Numbered from the stretch's first letter, positions 8,035 through 17,411 are shown. The stretch is DNA of 64,000 bases from Paenibacillus macquariensis (GCF_900156375.1 NZ_FTNK01000014.1:92653-156652); one strand, 5' to 3'. Made by a program: numbers and translations. Notes: generated by a model not told the origin, from the sequence alone.

Positions 8035-9747
8035 TTACTTCAAAATGACTGATGCGTATGGGGAAATGACTAAGTAATTAGAGTTAATATTTGTATTTTG
8101 ATCTGTTGATTTTAAAATTTCAGTGTATTTATGCTCTTCTCCTTCTCGATCAAGCACAATTCGCTGCTCCTCAGACGATACATTATGCACAATAAGAACT
8201 TCTTCAGAGTTCGTACGTCGGATATACGATACGATTTGTGCATTTCCTGTATCATAATATTGGATATTCCCATCATGAAGTGCTGCAATTTCATTTCTCC
8301 ATCTCAGCATCTCCTGATAATGAGCCAATAAAGAATTCTTCTCGCTCAATTGTGATTCAACGCTTGCCATATGTGCTCCAGAGTTAAGAATAGGTTCTTC
8401 CCACGTTGTTTGACCCTTACCTTTCACTCCATCCTTGTGCCAGATCATTGGTTCGCGGATTTGTTCATCCGGCTTCGCACCTAACATACCGATCTCTTCA
8501 CCGTAATAAATAAACGGGTTTCCTGGCAACGTCAGCAGAATAGAAGCAGCCATCTTCGCATGATCCATATTACTATCCAGTTGACTCATCACTCGGTTCT
8601 GATCATGATTTGTCAAAAACACGGCATCAACAAATTCTCCCTCTGATTTAGCATGGAATAATTTATTAGTCCGCTCTAGCGTAAATGCCATATTGTTGTC
8701 TCGTTCATTCTTCACAATGCTAATGATCGATTCAGCGAGACTGAAGTTGAACCCTGAATCGAAGGCTTTATCCAAATAAGGTGCCACGGAAGTAACTGAA
8801 TTCTCCCATACTTCTCCTACGATGTAGGCTTCAGCATTAATTTCATTCATACTACTTCGAAATTCTTGCCACCAAGCAACATTCTTTGCTTCAACTTCCT
8901 TGTTTTTATCTGTTATTAGATCTTCAAAAATATGTTTTGCTGCATCCAGTCGAAACCCATCAATTCCTAACTTCAACCAATACTGACCAACATCTTTCAT
9001 TTCTTTTCGTACAGCAGCATTGTCGAAATTAAGATCAGGCATACCATCCCAGAACCCCGCCATATAGTGAGCGCCATTCATTTCATACCAAGGATTAGTA
9101 CCTGATGCCGCACTCGTTCCACTCGGATCCCGATTCTGATCTTCAGCCCATACATACCAATCTCTATAAGAGCTAAGCTTGCTATCTGCAGATTGCTTGA
9201 ACCACGGATGTTCCCTACTTGTGTGATTAACAACCAGATCCATAATGACTTTAATACCACGTTTGTGCGCTTCATCGATCAACATTGTCATATCTTCCAT
9301 TGTCCCGTAATCAGGATTGATACTTCTATAATCGGTTACATCATATCCATGATAGCTTGGAGAAGGTTGAATCGGCATAAGCCATATCCCACCTACACCA
9401 AGGTCATCTTTCGTAGATGGGTTCCCATCATTCAAATAATCAAGTTTCTCAATTACGCCGCGTAAATCGCCAATACCATCACCATCTGAATCATAGAAGG
9501 AGCGAACAAAAATCTCATAATAGACTGTTGAGGGTTGCTCATCCATGAGATCCCCTGACGCTGAATCAGCTGGTGACTTATTCTGTGTTTTTGTAAGGGG
9601 TAAAGAAGTATTTTGTTTGTTCTGTTCTGTTTGTGTTACATTAACATTATCGTTATTACAACCTGCCAATAACGATCCGAGCAGCATCATTCCCATAAAT
9701 CCAATAGAGAGATGTTTGGTTTGTCTGGGTGATTTTAAATTATCCAT
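8035..9747 (-). CDS. Surface lipoprotein alpha-amylase / GH13 glucosidase
   Basis: This 570-residue secreted lipoprotein should cleave starch or maltodextrin at the cell surface. The signal peptide ends in LLAGC (Cys30), followed by a polar linker and a GH13 barrel beginning with VYYEIFVRSFYDSDGDG. Catalytic residues visible are Asp268 (GFRLDAAKH), Glu312 (VGEVWEN) and Asp382 (FLTNHDQNR). The ATG at 9747 has AAGGAGG 8 nt upstream; the longer frame to 9822 lacks a ribosome site. It is encoded divergently from the LacI-type regulator and upstream of malEFG on the same strand, so it probably generates the transporter's substrates. Confidence 0.92.
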   Translation of the reverse strand: MDNLKSPRQTKHLSIGFMGMMLLGSLLAGCNNDNVNVTQTEQNKQNTSLPLTKTQNKSPADSASGDLMDEQPSTVYYEIFVRSFYDSDGDGIGDLRGVIEKLDYLNDGNPSTKDDLGVGGIWLMPIQPSPSYHGYDVTDYRSINPDYGTMEDMTMLIDEAHKRGIKVIMDLVVNHTSREHPWFKQSADSKLSSYRDWYVWAEDQNRDPSGTSAASGTNPWYEMNGAHYMAGFWDGMPDLNFDNAAVRKEMKDVGQYWLKLGIDGFRLDAAKHIFEDLITDKNKEVEAKNVAWWQEFRSSMNEINAEAYIVGEVWENSVTSVAPYLDKAFDSGFNFSLAESIISIVKNERDNNMAFTLERTNKLFHAKSEGEFVDAVFLTNHDQNRVMSQLDSNMDHAKMAASILLTLPGNPFIYYGEEIGMLGAKPDEQIREPMIWHKDGVKGKGQTTWEEPILNSGAHMASVESQLSEKNSLLAHYQEMLRWRNEIAALHDGNIQYYDTGNAQIVSYIRRTNSEEVLIVHNVSSEEQRIVLDREGEEHKYTEILKSTDQNTNINSNYLVISPYASVILK

Positions 9748-10071
9748 CAGAAAATCCTCCTTCACTCGTAAAATTTGGTACTTTACGGTTATTATCATAA
9801 CGAAGGAATCTTTATAGTCCAAACGTCAATACTTCCATATTTCGTAAAATCCGTTGATTTAGAGAAGATAATATAGGTTCTGTCTTCTTATTTCTTCACT
9901 TTTTAACTTTTCAAACCAATTCGTTCTTATTTTTGTTATAATCATGTTCATCATGACAGGTTTGTCATTTACAAGCCGTTAACATTAGATTAAGATATCA
10001 ATTGTAAAAATAAATAACTCGTTTGTTTGATTACACTTATTTACGCAAACGGTATCATCCGGGAGGTTATT
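9748..10071. promoter_or_regulatory. Divergent control region between amylase and malR
   Basis: This stretch of about 324 bp without a gene holds the divergent promoters. For malR, an extended -10 element (TG-T-TATAAT, TATAAT at 9937-9942) is present with a poor -35. A half operator (CAAACGT at 9820-9826) lies on the amylase side, and a fuller operator lies just before the malR start. No hairpin terminator was seen. Confidence 0.6.
10043..10058. promoter_or_regulatory. MalR-type operator 3 (malR leader)
   Basis: ACGCAAACGGTATCAT contains the GCAAACG half-site and a weak mate, centred on CG at 10050-10051. It is 14 bp before the malR start codon and suggests autoregulation. Confidence 0.55.
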
Positions 10072-11118
10072 ATGTCTGTAACGATTAAAGATGTTGCTAA
10101 AAAAGCTGGCGTCTCTCCCTCTACGGTGTCCCGCGTGCTATCAAATCACCCTAGGATTAGTCGTGAAACTTCTCGTAAAGTAAAGATTATTCTAGAGGAA
10201 ATGGGATATCACCCAAATATCATGGCTCAGAGCCTAGTATCCAAAACAACAAATAGCATTTGCGTGATTCTTCCTAAGTCTGCTGAAGAGTTATTCTTGA
10301 ATTCATTTTTCATGGAATTAGTCCGAGGTATCGTGACACAAGCTAACCGTTCTGGTTATGATGTCGTGCTTAGTTCTGGAGGAAGTGAGCAAGAGGAAAT
10401 CGATGTTGTATCCCGCTTAATTAATGGGAAAAGAGTCGATGGTGCCATACTTCTCTATTCGCGTAAAGATGATTCTGTTGTTGAATTTCTGCAAAGCAAT
10501 AATCACCCTTTCGTCTTAATTGGGCGAAGTGATAAATATCCCAATTTACTATCAGTCGATAATGATAATGTTCAGGCCGCTTATGATGCTACCAAGCATA
10601 TGATTTCCTTCGGGCATAAACGAATTGGATTCGTCAGCGGACCACCTAATCATGTACTTTCAGTAGATCGACTTAAGGGATATCAAAGAGCTCTTGAAGA
10701 AAGTGGAATTGAAATGCGCAAGGACTGGATTGTTGAAGGAGAATTTCTTCAAGAAAGTGGATACCGGGCTATGTCATTCTTTATGAATTTACCCGAACGC
10801 CCTACGGCCTTAGTTGTGGTAGACGATATTGTATCATTTGGTGTACTACGCGGCTTACATGAACTTGGATATAAAGTGCCTGATGATCTAAGTATTGTTA
10901 GCTTTAATAATATATCAATTGCAGAACTCTCTAATCCACCATTAAGCAGTATCGATATTGGTATATATAATCTTGGGTATACTGCTTCACAAGCATTAAT
11001 CCAATCGATTCAACATCAGGGAGAGCCACAATTTCAGAAAAGACACATTATCCCACATCGGCTCGTAGTACGGGAGTCTTCTATGATTTCTGTGGTTGAT
11101 CAAACTCACCAAATTTAG
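10072..11118 (+). CDS. malR: LacI-family maltose regulator
   Basis: This 348-residue DNA-binding repressor has an N-terminal LacI helix-turn-helix (TIKDVAKKAGVSPSTVSRVLS, residues about 3-23), a hinge helix (NIMAQSLVSKTTNSI) and a periplasmic-binding-like effector domain. The start at 10072 is backed by GGGAGG 6 nt upstream. It is flanked by the maltose uptake genes on one side and the maltose phosphorylase genes on the other. Shared GCAAACG palindromes lie upstream of malE, malR and pgmB, so it is inferred to be the local maltose repressor. The inducer, probably maltose or a maltodextrin, is not shown by the sequence. Confidence 0.88.
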   Translation: MSVTIKDVAKKAGVSPSTVSRVLSNHPRISRETSRKVKIILEEMGYHPNIMAQSLVSKTTNSICVILPKSAEELFLNSFFMELVRGIVTQANRSGYDVVLSSGGSEQEEIDVVSRLINGKRVDGAILLYSRKDDSVVEFLQSNNHPFVLIGRSDKYPNLLSVDNDNVQAAYDATKHMISFGHKRIGFVSGPPNHVLSVDRLKGYQRALEESGIEMRKDWIVEGEFLQESGYRAMSFFMNLPERPTALVVVDDIVSFGVLRGLHELGYKVPDDLSIVSFNNISIAELSNPPLSSIDIGIYNLGYTASQALIQSIQHQGEPQFQKRHIIPHRLVVRESSMISVVDQTHQI

Positions 11119-11130
11119 GCATACTAGAGA

Positions 11131-11295
11131 TGAAGCAATTCCTTGCTTCAGTTATATTGAACAAAATAATACCACTGAAGCAAGTTCTTGCATCAGTTAT
11201 ATTGAACGAAGTAATACCACTGAAGCAAGGAATTGCGTCAGTTATATTGTTCAAAGTAATATACCTGAAGCAAGCCATTGCTTCATATATTTTTA
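11131..11295. repeat. Tandem 45-bp palindromic repeat array, about 3.7 units
   Basis: Units begin at 11131, 11176, 11221 and 11266, each opening with TGAAGCAA. Every unit starts with an imperfect 18-bp inverted repeat (GAAGCAA ... TTGCTTC or close), followed by CAGTTATATTG and a segment ending near TAATACCAC. The first three units are exactly 45 bp and are the most alike; the fourth decays after its palindrome. Because 45 is a multiple of three, all frames stay open and encode 15-residue repeats, but no convincing ribosome site precedes them. Each of the first three units also holds TTGCNT-18 bp-TAATAY, resembling a weak promoter. Confidence 0.9.
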
Positions 11296-11301
11296 AAAGT
11301 A

Positions 11302-11317
11302 GTACAAACGTTTGCAC
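11302..11317. promoter_or_regulatory. MalR-type operator 4 (pgmB leader)
   Basis: GTACAAACGTTTGCAC is the best palindrome of the set, with one mismatch between 8-bp arms, centred on CG at 11309-11310. It lies immediately upstream of the pgmB ribosome binding site. Confidence 0.75.
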
Positions 11318-11336
11318 AAATAAGGAGGAACCCATT

Positions 11337-12011
11337 ATGAACGCTACACATTCACCTATACAAGCATGTTTATTTGACCTAGACGGCGTACTTGTTGATA
11401 CTGCCAAGTATCATTTCTTAGCTTGGAAACGGCTCGCCGATGAATTAGGATTTGAGTTTACTGAGAAAGATAATGAAAGATTGAAGGGCGTTAGCCGTAT
11501 GGCTTCCTTAGATATCTTACTTGAAGTTGGTAACGTTCAACTCGATGAAGCAAGCAAGATTGCACTCGCTGAAAAGAAGAACACCTGGTACGTAGACTAC
11601 ATTTCATCCATGGATGATTCCGAAATCTTACCCGGTTCCCTCTCCTTTCTTAAAGAGCTGAAACAATATGGGATTAAAGTAGCGTTAGGTTCCGCTAGTA
11701 AAAATGCCATGATGATATTAAATAATACCAACTTAGTTCCCTACTTCGACGTCATTATTGACGGAACCACAACATCCAATGCCAAACCCGATCCTGAAGT
11801 GTTCATACTGGGAGCAAAAGGCGTTCAAGTATCTCCAGAGTATTGTGTTGTATTCGAGGATGCTGAAGCTGGTATTGAAGCTGCAACCCGTGCAGGCATG
11901 CGCAGTATCGGCATTGGATCACAAGGAACACTTACTCAAGCAGAACACGTAGTATCTTCACTTGCAGAAATGTCTGTTGAGAAATTACAACGTATCATGA
12001 CTAGACATTAA
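11337..12011 (+). CDS. pgmB: Beta-phosphoglucomutase
   Basis: This 224-residue HAD-superfamily enzyme converts beta-glucose-1-phosphate to glucose-6-phosphate. It shows the nucleophile and acid/base pair Asp14 and Asp16 (LFDLDGVLVDT), a cap domain with the specificity-type sequence RLKGVSRMASLDILL, the motif GSASKN, Lys in AKPDPEVF and the acidic VFEDAEAG. The ATG at 11337 is preceded by AAGGAGGA. The frame stays open upstream through the repeat array, but that extension lacks a ribosome site. It is followed by maltose phosphorylase, the enzyme that makes its substrate, so the two form a phosphorolytic maltose pathway. Confidence 0.94.
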   Translation: MNATHSPIQACLFDLDGVLVDTAKYHFLAWKRLADELGFEFTEKDNERLKGVSRMASLDILLEVGNVQLDEASKIALAEKKNTWYVDYISSMDDSEILPGSLSFLKELKQYGIKVALGSASKNAMMILNNTNLVPYFDVIIDGTTTSNAKPDPEVFILGAKGVQVSPEYCVVFEDAEAGIEAATRAGMRSIGIGSQGTLTQAEHVVSSLAEMSVEKLQRIMTRH

Positions 12012-12060
12012 TCATATACACACATTACTTAAATCATACTTCTAAAAGGAGACGATTCAT

Positions 12061-14364
12061 GTGAAACAATATTTACAACTGGATCCTTGGAACATTATTG
12101 AAGAAGGATTCGATCCTCATCATCATGAAATATCAGAAAGTGTTTTCAGTATTGGTAACGGCTATATGGGACAACGAGCTAATTTTGAGGAAGTCTACAG
12201 TGGATCCTCCCTTCAAGGTAGTTATATGGCTGGTGTATATTATCCCGATAAAACACGTGTAGGATGGTGGAAGAATGGCTATCCAGAATACTTCGCCAAA
12301 GTATTAAACGCCACCAACTGGATTGGGATTAACGTCCTTATTGACGGTGAAACTCTTGATCTAGCTGTATGCAAGGTTAAAGACTTCGTACGTGTACTTA
12401 ATATGAAAGAAGGAACCCTTTCTCGTAGCTTTATTGCCGAGACGCCAGAAGGGAAAATCGTAAAAATTGAAGCCTTGCGCTTCATTAGCATTGCTCACAA
12501 AGAAATTGGAGCGATTCGATACGCAGTAACGGCACTGAATTTCAGTGGTTCACTTTCCCTGACTCCATACTTAGATGGCGATGTATCTAACAAAGACTCG
12601 AATTATGATGAAAAGTTCTGGTTAGAAGTGTTCAAAGAAGTTACTCCAGAGGATGCTGCGCTAACGATCAAGACGAAGAAACTCGACTTCCACATCACAT
12701 CGGTTATGGCCTATAACCTACTCAAGAATGGCGAACTTATTACTGTAACACCTGAAATGATCCATCAAGATAAATATGTAGCTCATCAGTTACAACTCGA
12801 GGTACAAGAGAATGATCAGATCGTCCTCTACAAATATGTTGCGAATGTCACTTCTCGCGATCATGATTGTGATCAGTTATTAACAGTAGGACGTTCACTT
12901 CTTACTTCGGCAATGGAGCTAGGATTCGAAACGCTCCTTCATGAACATCTTACTGCGTGGGATGTGAAATGGCGTGAAAGTGACATTGTCATCGAAGGAG
13001 ACGTAGCTGCACAACAAGCGATTCGTTTTAACATTTTCCAGCTTAATCAGACCTACACTGGCGAAGATGACCGTCTTAACATTGGACCCAAAGGATTTAC
13101 AGGAGAGAAATATGGCGGAAGTACGTATTGGGACACCGAAGCTTATTGCCTTCCCTTCTATCTCAGTACAGCAGATGCATCCATTGCGCGTAATCTCTTG
13201 ATCTATCGTTACAAGCACCTTGAGAAAGCAAAAGAAAATGCAAGGAAGCTTGGCTTCAGTAAAGGTGCACTATTCCCTATGGTGACCATGAACGGAGAAG
13301 AATGTCATAACGAATGGGAAATTACTTTTGAAGAAATCCACCGTAACGGTGCTATCGCTTATGCTATTTATAATTATGTTAATTATACTGGGGATACGGC
13401 CTACCTGGGTCAATATGGTCTTGAAGTCCTTGCTGAAATTTCGCGATTCTGGGAAGAACGTGTCAATTATGTTCCTGCCAAAGATCAATATATGATGTTA
13501 GGTGTTACTGGCCCTAATGAATACGAGAATAACGTCAATAACAACTGGTATACGAATAGCATGGCAGTCTGGACAATGAAATACACCCTAGAAGTCCTGA
13601 ATAATCTACACAAGAATGAACCATCATTATACGATGATCTTATTGCGAAGCTACATCTTACAGCAGATGAAACGACCAAATGGAGCGATATCATCTCCAA
13701 AATGTACTACCCGCATGATGAAGAACGTCAAATATTCTTACAACAGGATGGATTCTTAGATAAAGATCTAACACCTGTGAAAGAACTAGACCCTTCCAAT
13801 TTACCATTGAATCAACAATGGTCTTGGGATCGTATCCTTCGTTCTGCGTATATTAAACAAGCAGATGTACTACAAGGAATTTTCACACTAAGAGACCAGT
13901 TCGATCTAGATACCGTCAAACGTAACTTTGATTTCTATGAACCACTTACGGTACATGAATCTTCCCTTTCCCCTTGTGTACATTCCATTCTGGCTTGCGA
14001 GTTGGGGTACAAAGAAAAGGCTTATGAAATGTATCTACGTACTTCTCGTCTAGATCTAGACAATTATAACAACGATACCGAAGATGGGTGTCACACAACA
14101 AGTATGGCAGGAACTTGGATGTCTGTTGTACAAGGTTTTGGAGGCTTACGTGTTCAGAATGGCGTGCTAAGCTTGAATCCATTCAACCCTGGACATTGGA
14201 AATCATTCTCTTTCAAAGTGATGTTCCGGAACTCACGTCTTAAAGTTACTGTTGGTGAGCACGATGTAACTGTCAGCAATGAGACCGAAGCATCTATCAA
14301 CGTCAATGTATACGGAAGTAATTATACCGTTAACGGACTGAGTCAGATCAAAGTCAGCCTATAG
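12061..14364 (+). CDS. Maltose phosphorylase (GH65)
   Basis: This 767-residue cytoplasmic enzyme splits maltose with phosphate into glucose and beta-glucose-1-phosphate. GH65 features are a beta-sandwich N-domain and an (alpha/alpha)6 barrel with the catalytic acid Glu487 in VTGPNEYENN, plus the phosphate-site motif HESSLSPC near residue 640. The start is GTG at 12061, with AGGAG 9 nt upstream; the overlapping ATG two bases earlier is followed at once by a stop. Length is normal for the family. The neighbouring pgmB supports maltose rather than trehalose or kojibiose as substrate, although GH65 members can be hard to tell apart by sequence alone. Confidence 0.92.
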   Translation: MKQYLQLDPWNIIEEGFDPHHHEISESVFSIGNGYMGQRANFEEVYSGSSLQGSYMAGVYYPDKTRVGWWKNGYPEYFAKVLNATNWIGINVLIDGETLDLAVCKVKDFVRVLNMKEGTLSRSFIAETPEGKIVKIEALRFISIAHKEIGAIRYAVTALNFSGSLSLTPYLDGDVSNKDSNYDEKFWLEVFKEVTPEDAALTIKTKKLDFHITSVMAYNLLKNGELITVTPEMIHQDKYVAHQLQLEVQENDQIVLYKYVANVTSRDHDCDQLLTVGRSLLTSAMELGFETLLHEHLTAWDVKWRESDIVIEGDVAAQQAIRFNIFQLNQTYTGEDDRLNIGPKGFTGEKYGGSTYWDTEAYCLPFYLSTADASIARNLLIYRYKHLEKAKENARKLGFSKGALFPMVTMNGEECHNEWEITFEEIHRNGAIAYAIYNYVNYTGDTAYLGQYGLEVLAEISRFWEERVNYVPAKDQYMMLGVTGPNEYENNVNNNWYTNSMAVWTMKYTLEVLNNLHKNEPSLYDDLIAKLHLTADETTKWSDIISKMYYPHDEERQIFLQQDGFLDKDLTPVKELDPSNLPLNQQWSWDRILRSAYIKQADVLQGIFTLRDQFDLDTVKRNFDFYEPLTVHESSLSPCVHSILACELGYKEKAYEMYLRTSRLDLDNYNNDTEDGCHTTSMAGTWMSVVQGFGGLRVQNGVLSLNPFNPGHWKSFSFKVMFRNSRLKVTVGEHDVTVSNETEASINVNVYGSNYTVNGLSQIKVSL

Positions 14365-14375
14365 TCATACAAAAA

Positions 14376-14406
14376 GACCCCACTACCTTACCATAGGTGT
14401 GGGGTC
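14376..14406 (+). terminator. Rho-independent terminator after the maltose phosphorylase gene
   Basis: GACCCCAC pairs with GTGGGGTC, extended by ACCT/AGGT with one bulge. A modest T-rich stretch follows. Confidence 0.75.
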
Positions 14407-14456
14407 CTCATTTATGTATTCTTCTTTTCTAATGTTTCACTATGCTGAACTCTGTG

Positions 14457-15488
14457 CTAAATCACCATACCAAGGGGTGGGCGCTCAGAAGGCTTCCCGA
14501 ATAAATATCCTTGGGCCAAATGAATACCTGCGTTTTTACAAAATTGAAAATCTTCATATCGTTCTATTCCCTCAGCCAATACCTGACCATTAAATTGAAT
14601 TGCCGCTTCCGTTATTCGAGTGATTTCCCGTTGCTTGATCGGATCTTGATCACAGTGGTCAATAAGGCTACGGTCAATCTTGACGTAGTCAGGCTTCAAA
14701 TCTGACATCAGCTCCACTGTAGAATAGCCAGATCCCACATCATCTAATGCAACAGACATGCCCTTCTCTCGATAAAGATCAAAAATACGTAATAATTGCG
14801 GTATATGTTCTATATTCTCCGTTTCTACTACTTCAAAAACAAAATCGTTGGGATCCAAATTCAAACGATCAATCGTCTCAAATGTTTCACTTATACAATA
14901 CTTCGGATTATTTATGGTTGAAGGTAAGAAGTTAATAAATCTTTTGAAACCATTTGGGACCCATAGTGCACTAGTCTTGATGGCGGTAATCTGTGCTGCA
15001 CGATCCAACAAAGAATGTAATCCTGTCTCCCGGGCTACCTCAAACAACTGATAAGGTTGAAAAGAACAATCTCCATGTGCAGGTCGCAACAAAAATTCAA
15101 ATCCCATGATTTGTTCATTCGTATCTACAATGGGTTGCATGTGGCTAGCGAATTTCTCAAATCTAATAATATCCACAACACTTTGATTTTCCACCCTAGC
15201 CTCCATCTGAATTACTGGGATCCACGGACTATAGACAGCACGTTCCCCTAATCCCGTTATAGAGATTTTCATGTAAGTTCGGTCATACTTTGGAAGTATT
15301 CGTAAACAATGCAACAGATTGAGTATCTCCTCTTTCTTTCTGTAAGATACCACCGTACAATCAGCGATAACTTCCGCACCCATTCCTTGTTCCAGTAAGC
15401 TATTCATAAGTGTTGTATTAACGGGCTTGATCCGTACGATTCCTTGATTTTCTATTGGTTGTTTGAGGGTACCTCCGCTGCAACTCAT
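14457..15488 (-). CDS. EAL-domain cyclic-di-GMP phosphodiesterase
   Basis: This 343-residue soluble protein should hydrolyse c-di-GMP. The C-terminal two-thirds is an EAL domain with most catalytic residues visible: Glu in GFEFLLRP (the signature reads EFL rather than EAL), Asn in FINFLPS, Glu in FEVVETE, the DDVGSGYS loop, Lys in DYVKIDRS, and Glu in LAEGIERYED. The first 100 residues are not recognised and may be sensory. The start at 15488 lies 6 nt after AAGGAGG; the ATG two codons earlier is too close to it. It is probably monocistronic or read through weakly from the upstream oxidoreductase gene. Confidence 0.88.
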   Translation of the reverse strand: MSCSGGTLKQPIENQGIVRIKPVNTTLMNSLLEQGMGAEVIADCTVVSYRKKEEILNLLHCLRILPKYDRTYMKISITGLGERAVYSPWIPVIQMEARVENQSVVDIIRFEKFASHMQPIVDTNEQIMGFEFLLRPAHGDCSFQPYQLFEVARETGLHSLLDRAAQITAIKTSALWVPNGFKRFINFLPSTINNPKYCISETFETIDRLNLDPNDFVFEVVETENIEHIPQLLRIFDLYREKGMSVALDDVGSGYSTVELMSDLKPDYVKIDRSLIDHCDQDPIKQREITRITEAAIQFNGQVLAEGIERYEDFQFCKNAGIHLAQGYLFGKPSERPPLGMVI

Positions 15489-15581
15489 GAACATCCTCCT
15501 TGCATATATTGACGAAAAATGTTGAATTCATTATAACATGCCAACCAGATATTAGGTGTTAAATTTATTACTATAGAAAAA

Positions 15582-15602
15582 GCCTGAGACATTGTCCCAG
15601 AC
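15582..15602 (-). terminator. Rho-independent terminator
   Basis: A 9-bp stem with two G-U pairs (GTCTGGGAC / GTCTCAGGC on the minus strand) is followed by TTTTT. It ends the flavin-type oxidoreductase gene. Confidence 0.75.
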
Positions 15603-15615
15603 TTACGCTATTAGT

Positions 15616-16032
15616 TTATGCAAACCATTCCCTTTGGTGGCCATCCTTCTCCGTATAAAGAATATGAGTGGGTTGGATATTAAGAATGATATATTCAGGA
15701 TCTTGGGGTCCATTAAACCACTTTTTCAGATCATCATTCCATACTTTGTCCTTTAATCTATCATCAGTGCAGATGGAGCAAGTTCCTTCAAAGACGATGT
15801 CTTCTTTACTTCCACCGATCTCATACCCAATCAGCAAGGATACATGTGGATTATCTTCTAGTTCTTCAACCTTATGCGTTCTACGGTTCGTTGCTAAATA
15901 AATACTCAACCCTTCATTATATAGCACCATATATCTCTGCTTTGGTTTATTTCCCTCAATCGTCGCCAGAGAACAAAGCTTATTACGATCCAATGCTTTC
16001 GATATTTCTTGCTCTGTTAAGGTTCTTTCCAT
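15616..16032 (-). CDS. Pyridoxamine 5'-phosphate oxidase-like (split-barrel flavin) protein
   Basis: This 138-residue protein fits the PNPOx-like split barrel of small stress-type flavoproteins: LCSLATIEGNKPKQRYMVLYNEGLSIYLATN, then KVEELEDNPHVSLLIGY. Such proteins bind FMN, F420 or haem; true pyridoxamine phosphate oxidase activity is unlikely at this length. It is a single gene with its own terminator. Function beyond a probable flavin-dependent reductase or general stress role cannot be stated. Confidence 0.8.
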   Translation of the reverse strand: MERTLTEQEISKALDRNKLCSLATIEGNKPKQRYMVLYNEGLSIYLATNRRTHKVEELEDNPHVSLLIGYEIGGSKEDIVFEGTCSICTDDRLKDKVWNDDLKKWFNGPQDPEYIILNIQPTHILYTEKDGHQREWFA

Positions 16033-16232
16033 AGGAATATTATTTCCTTTCTCATATTAATGTGATAAACAACATATACCCCTTAAGTGTACCCACCTCA
16101 ACTTATAAAATTCAGATTGGAATGGTTTGCGAATCCACCCTTTTTATGAATGACTCCGTGTTCTGGTTAAAGTATGATAGGAATGTCACAACAGAGACGA
16201 ACTACACTCAAAGAAGGAGTTATATATCATTA

Positions 16233-17411
16233 ATGAAACGGATAATATGGATTGGATGTTTGTCTTATTTCTTAATTGGTTTAGCACATGTTGTATTAGG
16301 TTCCGTGCTTCCTGTCATCTTAGAGCATTATGGTCGAGAGTATAGCGAGGGTGGAACACTGATCTTTGCACAGTTCGCAGGGTTTTTGGGAGGTGTGATG
16401 CTCTCATCAACGATTAATCGCCGGCTTGGAAAACGAAGGGGACTGATGCTCGCCATTGGAATGTTATTTGTGGCTGAGCTAGTATATACAACTCTTCCTC
16501 CGTGGGAATGGATGTATGTTACCGGTGTCATTGCCGGATTCGGATTTGGTATGATCGAAGCCGTTATCGGAACGATTATCATCGCTGCGATAACGGAAAA
16601 GACCGCGGTAGCTATGAGTAGACTAGAAGTTTTCTTCGGGATAGGTGCTATGCTCATGCCATTGATCGCTAGTGGTATGATCTCATTGGGATGGTGGCAG
16701 TGGTCGTTTCTTGTCGTGTCTGCCTTTGCCCTAATCACGTTTCTATTCTGGGCAAAGGGTTCCTTCGGAACATTAGATGCCATGCTAAATGCAAGCGATC
16801 ATACCTCAAGAAAACAAAAGACTGTAGTATATACGAAAAGGCAGATGCGAACGCTAGTCGTATTTATTCTCTTCTTCTTTCTATATGTCGGAGTAGAAAT
16901 GAGCTTAGCTAATTTCATGCCCTCCATGCTCATAGAGAAGATGGGAATGGACAAAGCAGGCGCCGCACTTAGCGTTACTTTCTTTTGGATTGCGATGTCA
17001 TGTGGCAGGTTATTTGCTGGTTATATCGCTGAGAAAATTCGTTATAAATCCTATGTCCTTTTTAGTAGCTTATCTTCACTATTGATGTTGAGTCTCTTCC
17101 CCTTAACGAATCATGTCTGGTCCGCTTTCTTGGTTATTACCTTACTGGGTCTGTTCATGTCGGGGATCTTCTCAATTACATTAGTGTTTGCCAATAAGCT
17201 CATGCCTGGTACTGAGGAATCAACGACTAGCTTTCTAATCGCTTCTGGTGGCATGGGAGGCGCTATTCTTCCGCTAATCACAGGCTGGAGCATGGACCAT
17301 TTAGTCGTTAACCAATCCGCCGGAATGCTTGCCATGTTCACTGTTGGGTTATGTATCCTCAGCATAGTTGCATTCCAAGTTCAGCGTAAGCATGATCATG
17401 AACAAGCTTAA
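16233..17411 (+). CDS. MFS transporter
   Basis: This membrane protein of about 392 residues has 12 predicted helices of the major facilitator superfamily. It starts with GCLSYFLIGLAHVVLGSVLPVIL and contains the loop INRRLGKRRG between helices 2 and 3. The two halves are joined by a polar loop around residue 190. The longer frame from GTG at 16062 adds 57 non-hydrophobic residues without a ribosome site. The ATG at 16233 has AAGGAG 13 nt upstream, a slightly long gap, so the start is only fairly sure. The substrate is unknown, with some resemblance to FucP/YfkF-like sugar or drug carriers. Confidence 0.85.
   Translation: MKRIIWIGCLSYFLIGLAHVVLGSVLPVILEHYGREYSEGGTLIFAQFAGFLGGVMLSSTINRRLGKRRGLMLAIGMLFVAELVYTTLPPWEWMYVTGVIAGFGFGMIEAVIGTIIIAAITEKTAVAMSRLEVFFGIGAMLMPLIASGMISLGWWQWSFLVVSAFALITFLFWAKGSFGTLDAMLNASDHTSRKQKTVVYTKRQMRTLVVFILFFFLYVGVEMSLANFMPSMLIEKMGMDKAGAALSVTFFWIAMSCGRLFAGYIAEKIRYKSYVLFSSLSSLLMLSLFPLTNHVWSAFLVITLLGLFMSGIFSITLVFANKLMPGTEESTTSFLIASGGMGGAILPLITGWSMDHLVVNQSAGMLAMFTVGLCILSIVAFQVQRKHDHEQA

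Noticed and set aside
11131..11295. CRISPR array
   Set aside because: Repeats are contiguous with no unique spacers, units diverge, and no cas genes are present.
11130..11336. In-frame upstream extension of PgmB encoding 15-residue repeats
   Set aside because: The frame is open only because the 45-bp repeat is a multiple of three. No ribosome site precedes it, while a strong one precedes the internal ATG that starts a normal-length PgmB.
16062..16232. Longer N-terminus of the MFS transporter from GTG at 16062
   Set aside because: It adds 57 polar residues before helix 1 and has no ribosome site.
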